Origin: Lytechinus variegatus
Taxonomy: Eukaryota > Echinodermata > Echinoidea > Temnopleuroida > Toxopneustidae
NCBI RefSeq assembly: GCF_018143015.1
Contig: NC_054748.1
Location: 20,282,406-20,346,405, forward strand
Reading direction: 5' to 3'
Length of the DNA stretch: 64,000 nt
The position numbers and the translations under genes were made by a program. The notes under the pieces are model-generated. The model ran no database searches. It saw nothing but the letters and a program-made list of their open reading frames with translations, and had not been told where the DNA came from. Positions 42,435-54,867 of the stretch are shown piece after piece; positions within the stretch are counted from its first letter, which is position 1; each line of letters begins with the position of its first letter.

Positions 42435-45400
42435 TTAAAAGTCAGCATCACCTGAGAAATATTTCCCGCTGAAGTTCTGGAACCCGATGAAGATGGTCCC
42501 GTTATCATCAATCTTGGTGGGAAAGGTCACCGAGCTGACCTCTGTGCGACCTTTTGGTGATTTGACCTCTCCGGAGGTCAGGTCAATGCGCCATTTATGC
42601 CAGGGACACTTCACACAGATGGACATGTCCGGTAAGACCTCGATATCACCCATGTGAAGGGGTCCCCCTGTAGATAAGAATTAAAGATAATTAGATAAAC
42701 ATAACTTCATGTTCAAAATTGATTTTTCAAAGTTAACATTTCATCATCAATGAAATACCTCTTCAGTAAAACAAATGATCAGAGTAGGCAAAAGTAACCA
42801 ATGATTACAAGATAATTAAAAATGCTTAAATAAAAAAAAATAGAACATTAATAAAATAATCTTAGGATGGTGTTCTGACAATTAGCTCTCAATCAAACAG
42901 GTCATTGAAAACGTTTAAAAGATCATGGTATTCTGATAATTAACATTAAAGGTAAATGCACGTCTTGGTAACAGTATCAAAATGAGTTCGTACAGAATCC
43001 AATGAAATGACCACCAAAGACAAACAGACACTTTGGCAAAGTGTCTGTTTGTATAACGCATGTGCCAAAGGATTCTGGAAGAAATTGTGTAATTGCTGAG
43101 ATATCAGCAAATAAGCACAAGATTCGGGCCCGATGCTCTAAGCAATAAATATACATTGTCCTACGTGCGCTAATCTGTGTTGGGGATCTTCGGTGTGAAC
43201 ATTTTTCAGCGTAGATTTCAAGATTTCACAAAGTTCAGTTAATGTAACTGTACCAGAGATCCTTGATGATATACTGACAATTAAGCCTTGTTTTACAGAC
43301 TTTCTCATGAAACCAGTGTTTACTGCAACTACTGGAATTTCTCTCTAACTCTAGATTAAAAAGGATTTTTTTTTAAGAAAAAAAGTTATTGCAGGTATAG
43401 TTCATAACTTAACCTTTACAATAGAAAAGTGGGGAGAATCTATATTCTACATATATATATAAGCAGGGGCCACAGACCGGTTTTGAATGTGGGCAGGGGG
43501 CTGACCATGAAAAAACACACAATCAGATGGTCATTTTTTAAAACATTTTTGTACATGGTTTTGGAAAAGAGTGGAGAGCTGAAGCCTACCTAGCCCCCTC
43601 TCCCTTTCCTGTTTCTGCGGCCCCTGATCTGGAAAATGAACAGCACTTCCCATTACAGTTTGTACTAAAAGTTATTAAGGAAAATAGGAAAAATCATTTC
43701 AAAAGCAGAATATGTACACATCAGAATCAATCAAAATGGTGAAGTCTGATATCTGCAAGAAAAAGATGTTCGCTGTCTCACCTAAATGTGGGCACTTCTC
43801 CTTGATGGCAAACAGCAGATTCTTGAAGCGGAAGAGTGCGATGCCCTCCTCGTTGAGCTCCACCAGACTCCCAGTCGGCATACTGTTTGATCGTCTCAAC
43901 TGACGACCGCTAACCCGATGACTCCTCCATTTGTGATCGGGGTTTGACCAATCGTAGAGGTCTGAGGGGTGAAGGGATGTTGAATAAAGGAAAAGATTAT
44001 TTCACTTGATACTTGATAGCAGTTGATTATATCCTAATACTGATCACATATGCAGGGAATGGTTTTCCTGGTATTGCATCACAATTCAATCTACTTTTCT
44101 GAAGATTGCTTCACAATACGTACATGTGCTGTAGATCTTCAGATTTTGAATTTTCTCTTATGACTGAAATTATTCACTGTACATGTGATGGAAGTGCCAA
44201 GGGAATTTCACTTTGATAATAAAGGAATTTCATTAAATAAAAAAAAAATTATATTATTACTTAACTTACTAAGCACATTTGATACTAAATCTTCCAAGAA
44301 ATAACTTAACATTTGTACGAAGTGCAATTTTTCAACAACTGTACAACAAGGAGTTTTCACAATTAAAAACAGTAAAGTTTGAAAATAAAGCATTATAAAA
44401 ATACTCAACTTCAAATTTCCTACCTAACTAACAACAGTACGGTAACGGTTTTCATAATTAGGCCTATTAAATAATGGAAATTAATGTCATGAATGTGCCA
44501 AAACGGCCAAAAGTAACCAAAGACAAAGTGAAAATAATAAAACTGAAGTAGGCCTAATAATACTGATCACATATGCAGGGAATGGTTTTCCTGGTATTGC
44601 ATCACAATTCAATCTACTTTTCTGAAGATTGCTTCACAATACGTACATGTGCTGTAGATCTTCAGATTTTGAATTTTCTCTTATGACTGAAATTATTCAC
44701 TGTACATGTGATGGAAGTGCCAAGGGAATTTCACTTTGATAATAAAGGAATTTCATTAAATAAAAAAAAAATTATATTATTACTTAACTTACTAAGCACA
44801 TTTGATACTAAATCTTCCAAGAAATAACTTAACATTTGTACGAAGTGCAATTTTTCAACAACTGTACAACAAGGAGTTTTCACAATTAAAAACAGTAAAG
44901 TTTGAAAATAAAGCATTATAAAAATACTCAACTTCAAATTTCCTACCTAACTAACAACAGTACGGTAACGGTTTTCATAATTAGGCCTATTAAATAATGG
45001 AAATTAATGTCATGAATGTGCCAAAACGGCCAAAAGTAACCAAAGACAAAGTGAAAATAATAAAACTGAAGTAGGCCTAATATGTAAAGCAAAAACTTTG
45101 AAAAAGTTACTAAAATATCCTAAATGCAATATGCTGTCACAATTCCCGAATACCATGATGAGCCAAATTAAAGCTTCATCATGCAAATTGCAAACAAGCG
45201 CAGATTCACAATTCACGTCAACAAACACAAAAGTCAATACATGGTACAACCTTAACAAGCTAAAAATTTGACAAATGCCAGCGAACGCTTTATCAATTTA
45301 CTCCACAAAACCGGTTGATAATACTACAAGTTTAAATGATTTTTTTAACAACATACCTTCGAATTTCACGGAGTCCACACGAAAGTATAATCTACCGTCG

Positions 45401-45504
45401 TTTTCGCACATGAAATTAGGTTTTTCTGCATCCACATGAGTGCCAAGCTTCATAAAATTCTCAAGAAACCGCTGCTGTGGTGATAAACTCAATGATCCAG
45501 GCAT
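42435..45504 (-). CDS. RFESD: Rieske [2Fe-2S] domain-containing protein (RFESD-like), three exons
   Basis: Coding exons: 45504-45357, 43961-43782, 42667-42435, giving 186 aa with matching phases (GAA|G..AC and TTAG|GGGG joins). Seen: Rieske box 1 CPHLGGPLHMG with Cys106 and His108, box 2 CPWHKWRIDL with Cys130 and His133, so all four cluster ligands are present. SGEV and GTIFIGFQ follow as the closing strand. RFESD is a small soluble Rieske protein of animals, related to dioxygenase ferredoxins; its electron partner is unknown. The start is the first ATG after an in-frame stop (MPGSLSLSP). A duplicated 523-bp block lies in intron 1 and an inverted MITE copy in intron 2. Identity as a Rieske protein is firm; orthology to RFESD is likely. 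Confidence 0.9.
42946..43349 (-). mobile_element. MITE with TTAA ends, copy 2 (RFESD intron 2)
   Basis: Starts TTAAAGGTAAATGCACGTCT and ends ACTGGAATTTCTCTCTAA, the inverted counterpart of 41180-41562. It has an additional small palindrome (AGACACTTTGGCAAAGTGTC). Confidence 0.8.
43464..43626. mobile_element. hAT-like MITE, CAGGGGCC(G/A)C family, copy 2
   Basis: Begins CAGGGGCCACAGACCGG and ends TTTCTGCGGCCCCTG. It shares the GGGGGCTGACCATG, AATCAGATGGTCATTTTTTA and TTTTGTACATGG core with 17823-17975 and 50501-50654. Confidence 0.65.
44035..45080. repeat. 523-bp tandem duplication in RFESD intron 1
   Basis: The block from AATACTGATCACATATGCAG to AACTGAAGTAGGCCTAAT occurs at about 44035-44557 and again at 44558-45080. 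The copies look identical throughout, including a repeated poly-A tract, so the event is very recent or an assembly duplicate. Confidence 0.9.
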
Positions 45505-47187
45505 TTTAATTTCTTCCTCGGCCTCACGCTCGTTCGTACCAGGAAATGACTTTTGCAAACCCGATGAAACGGCTGTCAACGAGACAACGCTGTTTGCAAC
45601 TCGACGCTTTGGATGCAGTAATTATTACCTCTCCATGCAGCTCGATTCTTCAAAATAGATCTTCATTCAAGTTCAAGTTTCATATAAACTTTCATATAAA
45701 CTTGTAATGCTATCATTTGCATGTCAAGTTTTAGTTCCAAATTCAATCATTTGATTGCTGATCTACCTTTAGAAAAGAAAAGTTGAATTTGTAAATGAAT
45801 CTATCAATTCACAAATATCGCCACGATATGTTTTATATAGAATCACAAGAAGGCAACATGCCCAGTTGCCTAGCCTCCTCTTCGCCTCCCCTACCGGACT
45901 GCCTCATAGAATACCCGAAAAAAACTTCACCTTAGAATGAACCACCGGGATGTATGACAAAATTTCCTACGAGCATGTCATCTTATATAGTAACTGGCAA
46001 TGTTAAACAGAACAATTCAACTGAGAGGAAATTGGAAAAGGTACAACAGACCGTTAATTGTACTGGTAGGCTTTATGTGGGGGGGGGGGGGGGGTAGTTG
46101 AATTGAAGTAGGCCCTAATGTAAAAAAAAGAAGAAAAAAGTAGGCCTTTATGTCTTTGTGTTAGAAAAGAGATCCGTTGTTTCATACCGCCTAAGCCGCC
46201 TGACTATGATGTGTACCGCCCTAGTTACTGGCTAAACAATCTAAACAATAAATTTTGCCATTGGTAACCAATCTGTCAAGATTTAAGACCAACCAATAAT
46301 TGGTAGGATTAATTTGGGCTTATAGTTTGATTGAAGTATAGTAGGCATTGTGTTTTAGAATAGCGGATCCGGGTTTTATAGCGCATAAGCCGCCTGCCTT
46401 TGTACCGTTCTAATTTACCAAGGCATTATTCTTATTTTTTGGTAGCCCGGCCTTCGATGAATTAAGTCTAATTGTAACATGGTCTATACCAGTGGCTGCT
46501 GTAATCGGGGATACAAAGTCATAATATTTTTACGAAGGGATGCGTAGATCAAGGCGTCCGCATACCGGCAGATTTTATTGGCCGCCCGTTTAATTAAAGT
46601 GGGCATTACTGCTCTAACTGCAGTAATATCTTCATTCAAGAGATCAATGTACCGTTAGAATACATAATCTTTATTTCAATTCAATTAAAATCAATGCAGT
46701 ATGCAATATTTAAATTAGATCTTGCAAGACAAAATAGAATAGACCTACAGCTCCTACTTTTGACCTGCAATTACGAGTAATGTAAACTTATCCCTATAAA
46801 ACGAAAAAAAATTTTTTTGATACAAACCTTGACACAACGGAAAGAAAATGAAAGAAATGTATGGTTCATGATTAGCCTTCCCAGAAATATATTCAGTATT
46901 ATGATTAGTGTGTTAATTCATCCTAGGCCTATTTGTTTTGATATATCACTACTCACATTTAGCACATATTAGTTCTGGTATATGCGATGATAAGATTGGA
47001 AGTTCTTATGAACATAAAGGAATAAAATGAATAAGAATTATGAAAATGAATATCACTTTACAATTCGGCAAACGTCATATGAGGCACATATAAGATCTAA
47101 CGTTGTTTTACTATTTTTGCCCCCCCTCCAAAAAAAAAATGTCATGACGAGAGAGCGTTGAAAACTCATTGGCAAACCGGTATAATT
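45505..47187. other. RFESD 5' flank and intergenic DNA
   Basis: No obvious promoter motif. A G-run lies at about 46080-46094, the rest is AT-rich unique-looking sequence. No coding segment seen apart from the 5' leader of RFESD above 45504. Confidence 0.4.
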
Positions 47188-47259
47188 TGGAGATGTCGGG
47201 ATTCGAACCCGAGGCCTCTCGCATGCGAAGCGAGCGCTCTACCACTGAGCTACATCCCC
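47188..47259 (-). tRNA. tRNA-Ala (anticodon CGC)
   Basis: On the minus strand the gene starts GGGGATGTAGCTCAGTGGTA, with A box TAGCTCAGTGGTAGAGCGC. The anticodon stem-loop is CTCGC-TTCGCAT-GCGAG (anticodon CGC), the B box GGGTTCGAATCCCG, and the acceptor closes with CATCTCC plus discriminator A. The acceptor stem pairs at all seven positions with one G-T pair. No CCA is encoded and no intron is present, as in normal nuclear tRNA genes. Confidence 0.93.
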
Positions 47260-47559
47260 TACTATACACTATGGGCGAAAACGCACATCTCTATCAAGAC
47301 CGGTGTTTGGGGAAAGTGTGTAAATTAATCGTAATTCTGTTATCAATAATACTACCAATAATAATACCATAATTGCGGAAAGGTCTCTAAGTATGCGCAC
47401 GATTTAATACTTGAAAAGGAAGTAATCTTTTACTTCTCTGAGCGAAACGGATTAGTGTTGAAAATGTATCTCGATTTCTTTTTCTTTCCTTTTTTTGTGG
47501 GGGAGGGGACTGACAAAAGATGAGTAGGCCTGTAGCTTTTTTTTTGTAGCTCCATTCAG

Positions 47560-47960
47560 TAGACGGAAAATTGCCAATTCGTCTACTGCCAACCCGTCCA
47601 CTCACCACATGGTCTATCCTCATTTAGTCTAATGCCATTCCATCCATCAACACCTCGTCTAACACCCATTTGGTCCAATCATTACTTCGTCTAATCACCA
47701 GTTCGTCTATGACCATTTCGTCTCATAACCATCTGGTCTAATATCCATTCAGTATTTTCATTCATTTCGCCCTATATACTAGTCTAACCAATTAGACCAA
47801 ATGCATGTAGACTAAATGGCTATTGGACCAACTAGACGAAATGGTGAGTGAACAAAATGGCAATTAGACCATTAGCAAGACTATGTGGATAATGGACGAA
47901 CTGATGGTATACCAAATGATAGCTAGTAGACGAATTGGTTAATGGACGAATTGGCATCAA
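47560..47960. repeat. Foldback of short GTCTAATNCCATTTC repeats
   Basis: Left half repeats phrases like TTCGTCTA, CCATTTCGTC, TGGTCTAAT. The right half repeats the complements (TAGACGAAATGG, TGGACCAACTAGACGAA). The turn is near 47780. About twenty 17-21-bp units in all. Confidence 0.75.
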
Positions 47961-48039
47961 TGAATCCAGCTCCGAGTCATGATCATCCAAGGGCTTGGTA
48001 AATTATTTCTCTATTTTTATTCAGGCGGACACATATGCA

Positions 48040-48290
48040 TAGGTCATAGGAAGAGTTGGGAACTGAAGGGGGGGTTCTTGCATTCGTCCCGGGTTGGGGT
48101 CGAGGATATTCCACAGGGGGGGGGGGCTAAATCGTCCGCCAAAATATTTGACAAGCAAAAAAAGAAAAAAAAGAAGGTCTTTAACTTCAAAGGAGGGGGC
48201 AGTGATACGTCCCTTGCATGGGTTGTGACTCGTCAGGGGGGGGGGGGCAATCTTCCCACCCTGCCCCCCATAGGTACGCTAGTGGGTCCG
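48040..48290. repeat. Decayed G/C-tailed MITE pieces
   Basis: Two G-runs (about 48114 and 48235) with AAAATATTTGACAAGCAAAA and AAGAAGGTCTTTAACTTCAA, the core words of the G/C-rich hAT MITEs. Ends are not recognisable. Confidence 0.4.
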
Positions 48291-48624
48291 AGTCTCAAAG
48301 TCCACTTATCACTTCTTTCATCAAAAAATGATGAAAAAACAATAGTACAATAAGGGTGATTAATACGTTCTTAATAAACAGTGTCTAACTTAAAATCTGC
48401 CAACTGTTACTTGTCTATTATAATAAAAAGCAATGTTTAAGGCAAAAGAGGAAGGGACGTAAAAGGAATAGCTGTCTTGGAAATATTGAAGAGATGACAG
48501 GCAGAACGACAAACGAATGCTGCAAGATACCACTGGATAGAGACAAATTGAAAACCACGACATTAAAGAGGGGGAACAGCGGTAAGGTAAGGTAAAACAA
48601 AAACATATACACTGTTACCCATAT

Positions 48625-48899
48625 AAATCCAAATCCAAATCCATAATTTATTGTTCGAAATAGACATTGAATGAAATACTCCGAAAATTTGCTTTGCCCA
48701 ATTGATCGTGGGCCCGGCAGCCACCGTGCAGCGCCAGATCGACGAGGCTCTATCCCTTTAATTGTTGAACGCCAAACAGGGTAGCAGCAACTCCCATCTT
48801 TTAACGTCTTTTGGTCTGACGCCGCCGGGGTTTGAACCCCCGACCTCCCGGTTGTGAGACGGACGCTCTACCAACTGAGCCAACACACCGGTTGGTATA
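48625..48899 (-). mobile_element. tRNA-derived SINE, full-length, diverged
   Basis: Minus strand starts ACCGGTGTGTTGGCTCAGTT, with A box TGGCTCAGTTGGTAGAGCG and B box GGGGGTTCAAACCCC. A family body (GTTTGGCGTTCAACAATT, GGGCCCACGATCAATTGGG) follows, then a repeat tail of GGATTT. The anticodon stem does not pair, so this is not a working tRNA. The body resembles the SINE at 58745-58981. Confidence 0.75.
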
Positions 48900-50160
48900 T
48901 AAGATAATTATATCTGTTTCAATTTATTTTATATATTTACAATGATACTCAGTATTTCTTACACATCTTACACATCAGACTATTCACATAATCATATAAA
49001 TCATTAGACACTTTACAACACTTTGCACTTCAACACGGCCCTGGGAAGCGGGGGCACCCCCCAAAAAAATTAAATAAAATGAAATCCTGGGGGATGCTGC
49101 GTGTATTATTCTCCATAAGCAGCACACTCTATGGAAGATGTGTAAAGATGGAACAATGTAACAAACCCTCACTCATTTTGTAGTGAAAACTTCATTTTTC
49201 ATTTTATTCTTTTTGGGGCTGTTCAAATTTCTCGGGACCAATTTTATCTGCATTTCGTAGCGAGAACCTCTCTTTTTTGTTTTGCTTTTCAAACCCAGTA
49301 AAAAAAAATCATTCCCTGGGCCCTGCATTACAACAAAATGGAATCTCGTGAGGACTCTGAACAGAACCTTTAGGAAAAAAAAGAAGGAAACACATTCATT
49401 TGTATTTCATTGAAAATATATATTTATTCAGATTTACATGCATGTATTGTATATCTAGAATGTAACACAGAAAAAAATGAAATTAAAAGTTGATGTCTGC
49501 TTGTATTGCATGAGGTATTTTATTAGCACAAGATGGCAAGAATGGGATGCTGACGTGAGGGTCTTTGAAGGGGGGGGGGGTCGCAAAATTAACCAAAGGT
49601 GGGTTTTTGCATTGTTTTAGGACCAAATATCTCTCCCCCTCTTCCATGACTTTTTGTTGTCTCCCCCCCCCCCATTTTTATTCCAATTTAATTATTTTCT
49701 TGTCAATCCCCTCTCCCAATGGAAGAATTGATGTCACTATCAGGCCCTCTTGCCCAATATCAAAATACCCTGACGTCACCTTGATTTGCATGACCCTGGT
49801 GTTGCTTTCCTATTCTCCACCTTTTCCCATTTTCCAATAATGTTTTTCATTTCAAACAAATCAGTTCTTTTAGGGATCATTTCGGGCCGGTGGACCTCTC
49901 AGGCCCACCCTTATAATGACCCCTGGTAATTTTAGAAGCAACTGACTGATGAATTCTATAATTCGCACGGGGATCATCTAATTTAGTAGGCAGTGGGTTA
50001 ATGGATTTGTCAAATGGTATATTGCATGTGAAAATCGGGTTTTGATGATATTGCAGAAGTCCTCTAACTAACATGTTGACTACTTAACTTTATAATATTT
50101 TCACAGTCTTTATACGGGGACTATCTAATGAGGAAGAAGGTTAATGAACTTGGTCGGTTA
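48900..50160. other. Intergenic DNA, 3' flank of the PLP-enzyme gene
   Basis: AT-rich; G-run near 49570 and C-run near 49662-49673. Probably includes the 3' UTR of the minus-strand PLP enzyme near 50160, end not determined. Confidence 0.4.
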
Positions 50161-50162
50161 AA

Positions 50163-53100
50163 TTAGTTCTTGATGATATTGCAGAGTTCTTGCGGGGAGA
50201 CGTTCCCACCAGTGATGACAGCTACAACCTTCTTGTCCACCACATCGGGTACCTTGCCGAATAGAACCGCTCCGAAGGCTGCAGCACCTGCCGGTTCCAC
50301 AACCAATCCGGCCTGGTAGAGGTGAGAGACTGCGGTAATAATCTCTTCCTCACTTAACAGAAGGATGTCTTCGACGAACTCTTCGACGTGGCGGAAGGCA
50401 TTCGAACCTAATGAGGGGGGGGGGGAGGATATAAAAACATATACAGGATATAGGGGTCACTAGTTTATAGATGATGGGGAACTGGACTGATCCCTATATT
50501 AGAGGCTGCCGAAATGTGGGGGGCCGCTTTCACCCCACATTTTTTTTAAACCGTGTACAAAAACATATAAATAGTGACGACCAGACTGTAATTTTTGCAT
50601 GATCAGCCCCCCCTTGACTAAGCCCCCAATTTTTTAATCGTTCCGCGGCCCTTGCATAAGGCCTATTCACGAAGAAAAAAAAGAATAAAAAAGGGTAGAA
50701 TATGATATCATTTTCTGAAAGTCACAATCTATCACAAAATTATAAGTTTTAAAGTTTTATTTAAAAGGGGGCAAAATGTTTTGTTTTAATTCTTAACCCC
50801 ATTTTAAAAGGAACTTGCCCCACGTGCCATACTGTGCCCCCTTTTTTTATTACTAATTACGCAGCTGCCATGGACAGTATGCACTTGATATCAAAGGTCA
50901 TGGGTTCAAATCCCAGGGCGGCTGAGAAAAAGACGACGGCACAGGTCAGTGGGGCAACCATTCTCAGTAATATATCACGGAGGACAAATGAGAGGCTCTT
51001 TTACTACGTGTTTTATGAACAGAATACAAATCTATTATTTTTAGATCATGCAAGATGAGCAGGAAAAGAAGTATAATTGCTCAAAATCTGAATGTTTTTT
51101 TTATGGAAATGTGAAAAGAAACTTTGAACTTTGAATACAAAACAATGAAATCGTACCTGCGAACGGAGGAGATAATCCCGAAGCGATAGAGTGTACATTT
51201 GGATCTGTGACTGGTTTACCAGATTGCTTGCTCTTGGACATGCAACAAGCTGGTGTAAAAATAAAATCGCAAAAAGAAAAACAATTCAGCAGAGTCAGAG
51301 TCAATGCCCGGGCATCTTTTACTTCAAATACTAATATATAATCAATTACGAAAAAAAAATCAAGTGTAATAGATTTCGTCATCATCACCAACACGAGATT
51401 CCCGACCTGTAGCATAACCATTACTTTTTTTTTTTACTGGAGTGTTATTGGAGTGGATGATGGTGGCACTTGACCCTAGAGTTCCATAACCAATACAAAG
51501 AAGGAAAAGGGAAAATTCATATGCTGTCAAAGTCTATAACGAAATTTGATTTTCATTGTTAAAATGGCAAAATTTTCGTCCACTAGCTACTTTTTAATTT
51601 TGTTATAAGCCACGATGTCCCTCAAAATTCTTTACCATTGTTCATGTTGTTAGCAAGGAAAGATATCGATGGTATGGTGATATGAGGGGATCACATCAAA
51701 TACCTTGTTCCGGTTCGACCCCATAGATCCTTGTGTGAGCTTTGCCTGAACGTTTCACAGCAGCGGCTATTCCAGCCAGTAGACCTCCTCCCCCGCAGCA
51801 TACGACGATCACATCGGGATCGGGGATGTCTTCAAGGATCTCTAAACCTACGCTAAGGGGGGGGGGGGGGGGAGTAAGAAAATAAAAGTAACTATTTTGG
51901 GACAAAATAATGGGTCCTATAACAGTCTCTTGATAGCTATAATGATGACAAAGATCGCCATTGAGATGAAAAGGAGCAAAACGGAGGGGGGGGGGGGTTA
52001 AGAGAAACTTAAGATTTTTGTTGTTGTTTGTTTTACAGAGTCTGTCGATTGCAACAATACCTCCATATTCCCAAATTGAATTTAATGGACCATTTCATAT
52101 ACGTGTTGGTAGGGACGACCATCTTCTATTACTTTTTTCTAAACGAAAAAAAGTAGCGAAATATGAGATATAAGAATAAGGAAAAGAAGGTTTGCATGGT
52201 CGGTGTAACTCAGGAATGTATGTATCAGGACGATACGCTTTCAAATCAACCCCCTCCTTTGATCATGTTGATATTCAAATTTTAACATTTCTCCTGTCAT
52301 AAATAGGCCTAATAATGGAAGGCAAGACAACAACCTATTTTTTTTTTCATCATCATATTTGTTATTATGTTGTACATGCATGTTCTTTTAAAGCTTGTGT
52401 ATAGTTTTGGTAAATCCACCAAAATGCACCTATCACTATTCCAATTCATTGCTAGCTAATATCAATGGATATGCCCTATAACAGTTATGATGTGGAGGAT
52501 ATGAAATGAAAATGTGTTTTACAGGATAAATTTTGCGATTTTACATGGAAATTTAACTTGATCGGGTCACCCGATCAAATTAAAATATCTGTGTGTTTTT
52601 GTCTTTCAATTAAATCCTATTCCAAATCATGGAACGGGCTGAAACTTTCAAGATATGTTTTTTGTCTGTAACTTTTGGATATCTAATCAGTAAATTTATA
52701 AGATAAGTGCTTGAATGCCCATTTTTTTAATTTAAAACAAGCATCGCCGAGAGAGGGCGCTATATATCCAAGATTTGAATATTTGAAATTTTCTCAGAGA
52801 AGTGCAGTTGGAAAAATATCTAACGGTCTCTACGCTTCAGTAAGACTGTCATATTAGATGATATTCGATTATCAATCACATTATTGACCCTTTACCAAAG
52901 CTATACACAGGCTTTAAACTCGTGAAATAATAACTATCCTTTAATTGGGTCTGTATAGTATTTTCGATGCAAGATCTTTTTTTTTTGTTTATTTGAAAAG
53001 TCAAATTATTTAATTGTTTTATATTCAGTGTCATTTATTGATCTTTGTTTTGAATTATTCAGTATTATACAGTATTATTGTTTTCTTAGAAATTTGAATG

Positions 53101-54745
53101 TATTTGTGTAATGTTTTTGAAGCATTATATCAAGGCATTATATTGCCCCCGATGAAAACCAACAAACTTGACTCGGGCTATACCCTTTTTGAATATGCGA
53201 AATGAATAAATAAAAAATACCTATATTATTGAACTGAGAGAAAAAAAAATCAGAGATATTGCCCTTATAAAAATATACTGGGACCGCCCTTGTTTTTCAA
53301 ACTAATGCACGCTACGCCATCGATGAAATCAAATTACCTTCCATGCCCACAGATCAAATTAATATCATCAAATGGGTGAAGATAATGCATGCCTTCATTT
53401 GTTACGTAACCATCAACACGAGGCTGGAGCTCTCTGGTGGGAATCCGCTCAACTTCTGTTCCATAACTCTGAAAATTATTTAGGCAGACGAAAAAAATAC
53501 AAAGTAAATTTTACGGATTGACATTATTTTGGAAGAAATCAGAACAAAATAGAGCATACTTTACTATTCCTCTTTAATTCTCCTCTTTTTCTTCTGTGTA
53601 GTCTTAATACCTTCCCCCATTTGCAGCGGCAAAGAGAAAGGGGGGGGGGGGGCATGGTGGCGCTTGCCCCAAAATAAGGAATATCACGACCAAGAAAATA
53701 AAAGAGAAAAGAAACGAGAGAAGGGTGAAATATATTATTCATTTGAATATCATATCAAAATCTATTACGGAATGTGATTTTTGTAATAAAAATGTCGAAA
53801 TTTTTGCTCGCTCTCAACATAAAAAAAGTCTGCCTGATACGCCTTATTTGGCCTCCTCAAATTTTTACTGCCTATTTGACAACAAAGAAAAAAAGCGGGG
53901 GTGGCACCCCCTATCCCTGTGGTACCGCACATATTTTACTCAAAGATAATCGCCCATTTTTTTTCATTCCTACCCTCATAATTTCCTCTCTGACCCTCGG
54001 CGCTGTCTCGGGCATGAGGACTCTTGCCTTCAGGCCTCTTTGTTTCATCGCATATGAGAACGCCTTCCCATAATTCCCTGCTGACATTGTAATGATTTCC
54101 TGTTGCACCGATTCGGGGATGTGAGCCACTTGATTTGCAAGACCTCTGACCTTGAATGACCCTGCAGGTCAAAGGTTAGAATAAAAAGAATCAAGATCTA
54201 AAAGATTTTTCATTTTAGGGAAATGAAATAATAAGTAAATACATTCGTCATCACTTGCGATACATATGGACGATTATTGTTTTCGAAATAAAGTTTGATA
54301 TCCGTCCATTAATTTTAGTAAATCTTGTCAAGTAGATTGTTCTTTCTAACAACAGAAATGGGGAATATTGGGAATTTTTTGGGTAAGCTTATACATAATA
54401 TTATTGGGTCTAATATAATTTTGCTTTTTCAAATTTGGACTGAACTGATCAGTAATGATAAAAAAAACAGATTAAATGCTGGGTCTATTATAATAGATTC
54501 GATTTTTTAGGTTTATATATAGCTTTATAACCATTGCCGCAGTGCATGATCCATCAGAACCTACCTGTTGTTTGTGTATTTTCAAGCTTAAGACTCAGGT
54601 TGCATGCTAGATCAAGTCTAAGCCATTCTTGAGCATTGTGTACCAATGGAGTTCGAACGCAGAGGGCGCTCTCTTGCACGACCTTGGTGGCTTTCTGAAT
54701 ATCTTCCAGGGTTGCCAAAGGAGAGTCTGGATTATACTTCTGCAT
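50163..54745 (-). CDS. Serine racemase/threonine dehydratase-like PLP enzyme, six exons
   Basis: Coding exons: 54745-54565, 54161-53974, 53468-53338, 51852-51704, 51249-51157, 50407-50163, giving 328 aa (serine racemase is about 340). Seen: ENTQTTGSFKVRGLANQV with PLP-binding Lys64, the substrate loop SAGNYGKAF (residues 87-95, Tyr where SRR and threonine dehydratases have His), LMPETAPRVREEI, GHGSVGLEILEDIPD, the tetraglycine phosphate loop GGGGLLAGI at 187-195, YGVEPEQ, VEPAGAAAFGAVLFG, and the closing ITGGNVSPQ. Family reaction: fold-type II beta-elimination or racemisation of serine/threonine in the cytosol. Serine racemase versus serine/threonine dehydratase cannot be decided here. Two acceptors (before 51852 and 50407) follow long C-runs. 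The start is the ATG at 54745 in an exon beginning near 54760. Confidence 0.9.
50501..50654. mobile_element. hAT-like MITE, CAGGGGCC(G/A)C family, copy 3
   Basis: AGAGGCTGCCGAAATGTGGG at the left and TTCCGCGGCCCTTG at the right. Inside are ACCGTGTACAAAAACATATA and TTTTTGCATGATCAGCCCCC. Lies in an intron of the PLP-enzyme gene. Confidence 0.55.
50870..50940 (+). repeat. Possible SINE head fragment
   Basis: AAAGGTCATGGGTTCAAATC followed by CCAGGGCGGCTGAG looks like the B-box region of a tRNA-derived SINE. The A box and the body are not recognisable. Confidence 0.3.
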
Positions 54746-54867
54746 GTTTGACCTATATCCTGTAAAAAAATAGACCTATATAATTATGATGCATTATATC
54801 GATTCACGCATTTTTTCTATACATTAAAATTCAGTTCGTCCTTCAGTCCTTCAAATTGCAATCATTC

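Noticed and set aside
44208-44937. Two identical 68-codon frames
   Set aside because: They are shadows of the 523-bp duplication in an intron and have no recognisable domain.
48827-48897. tRNA gene call on minus strand
   Set aside because: A and B boxes are present but the anticodon stem does not pair and a SINE body and tail follow.
52960-53215. Possible LINE 3' end (T-rich, ending AATGAATAAATAAAAAA)
   Set aside because: No coding remnant or second copy in the window to support it.
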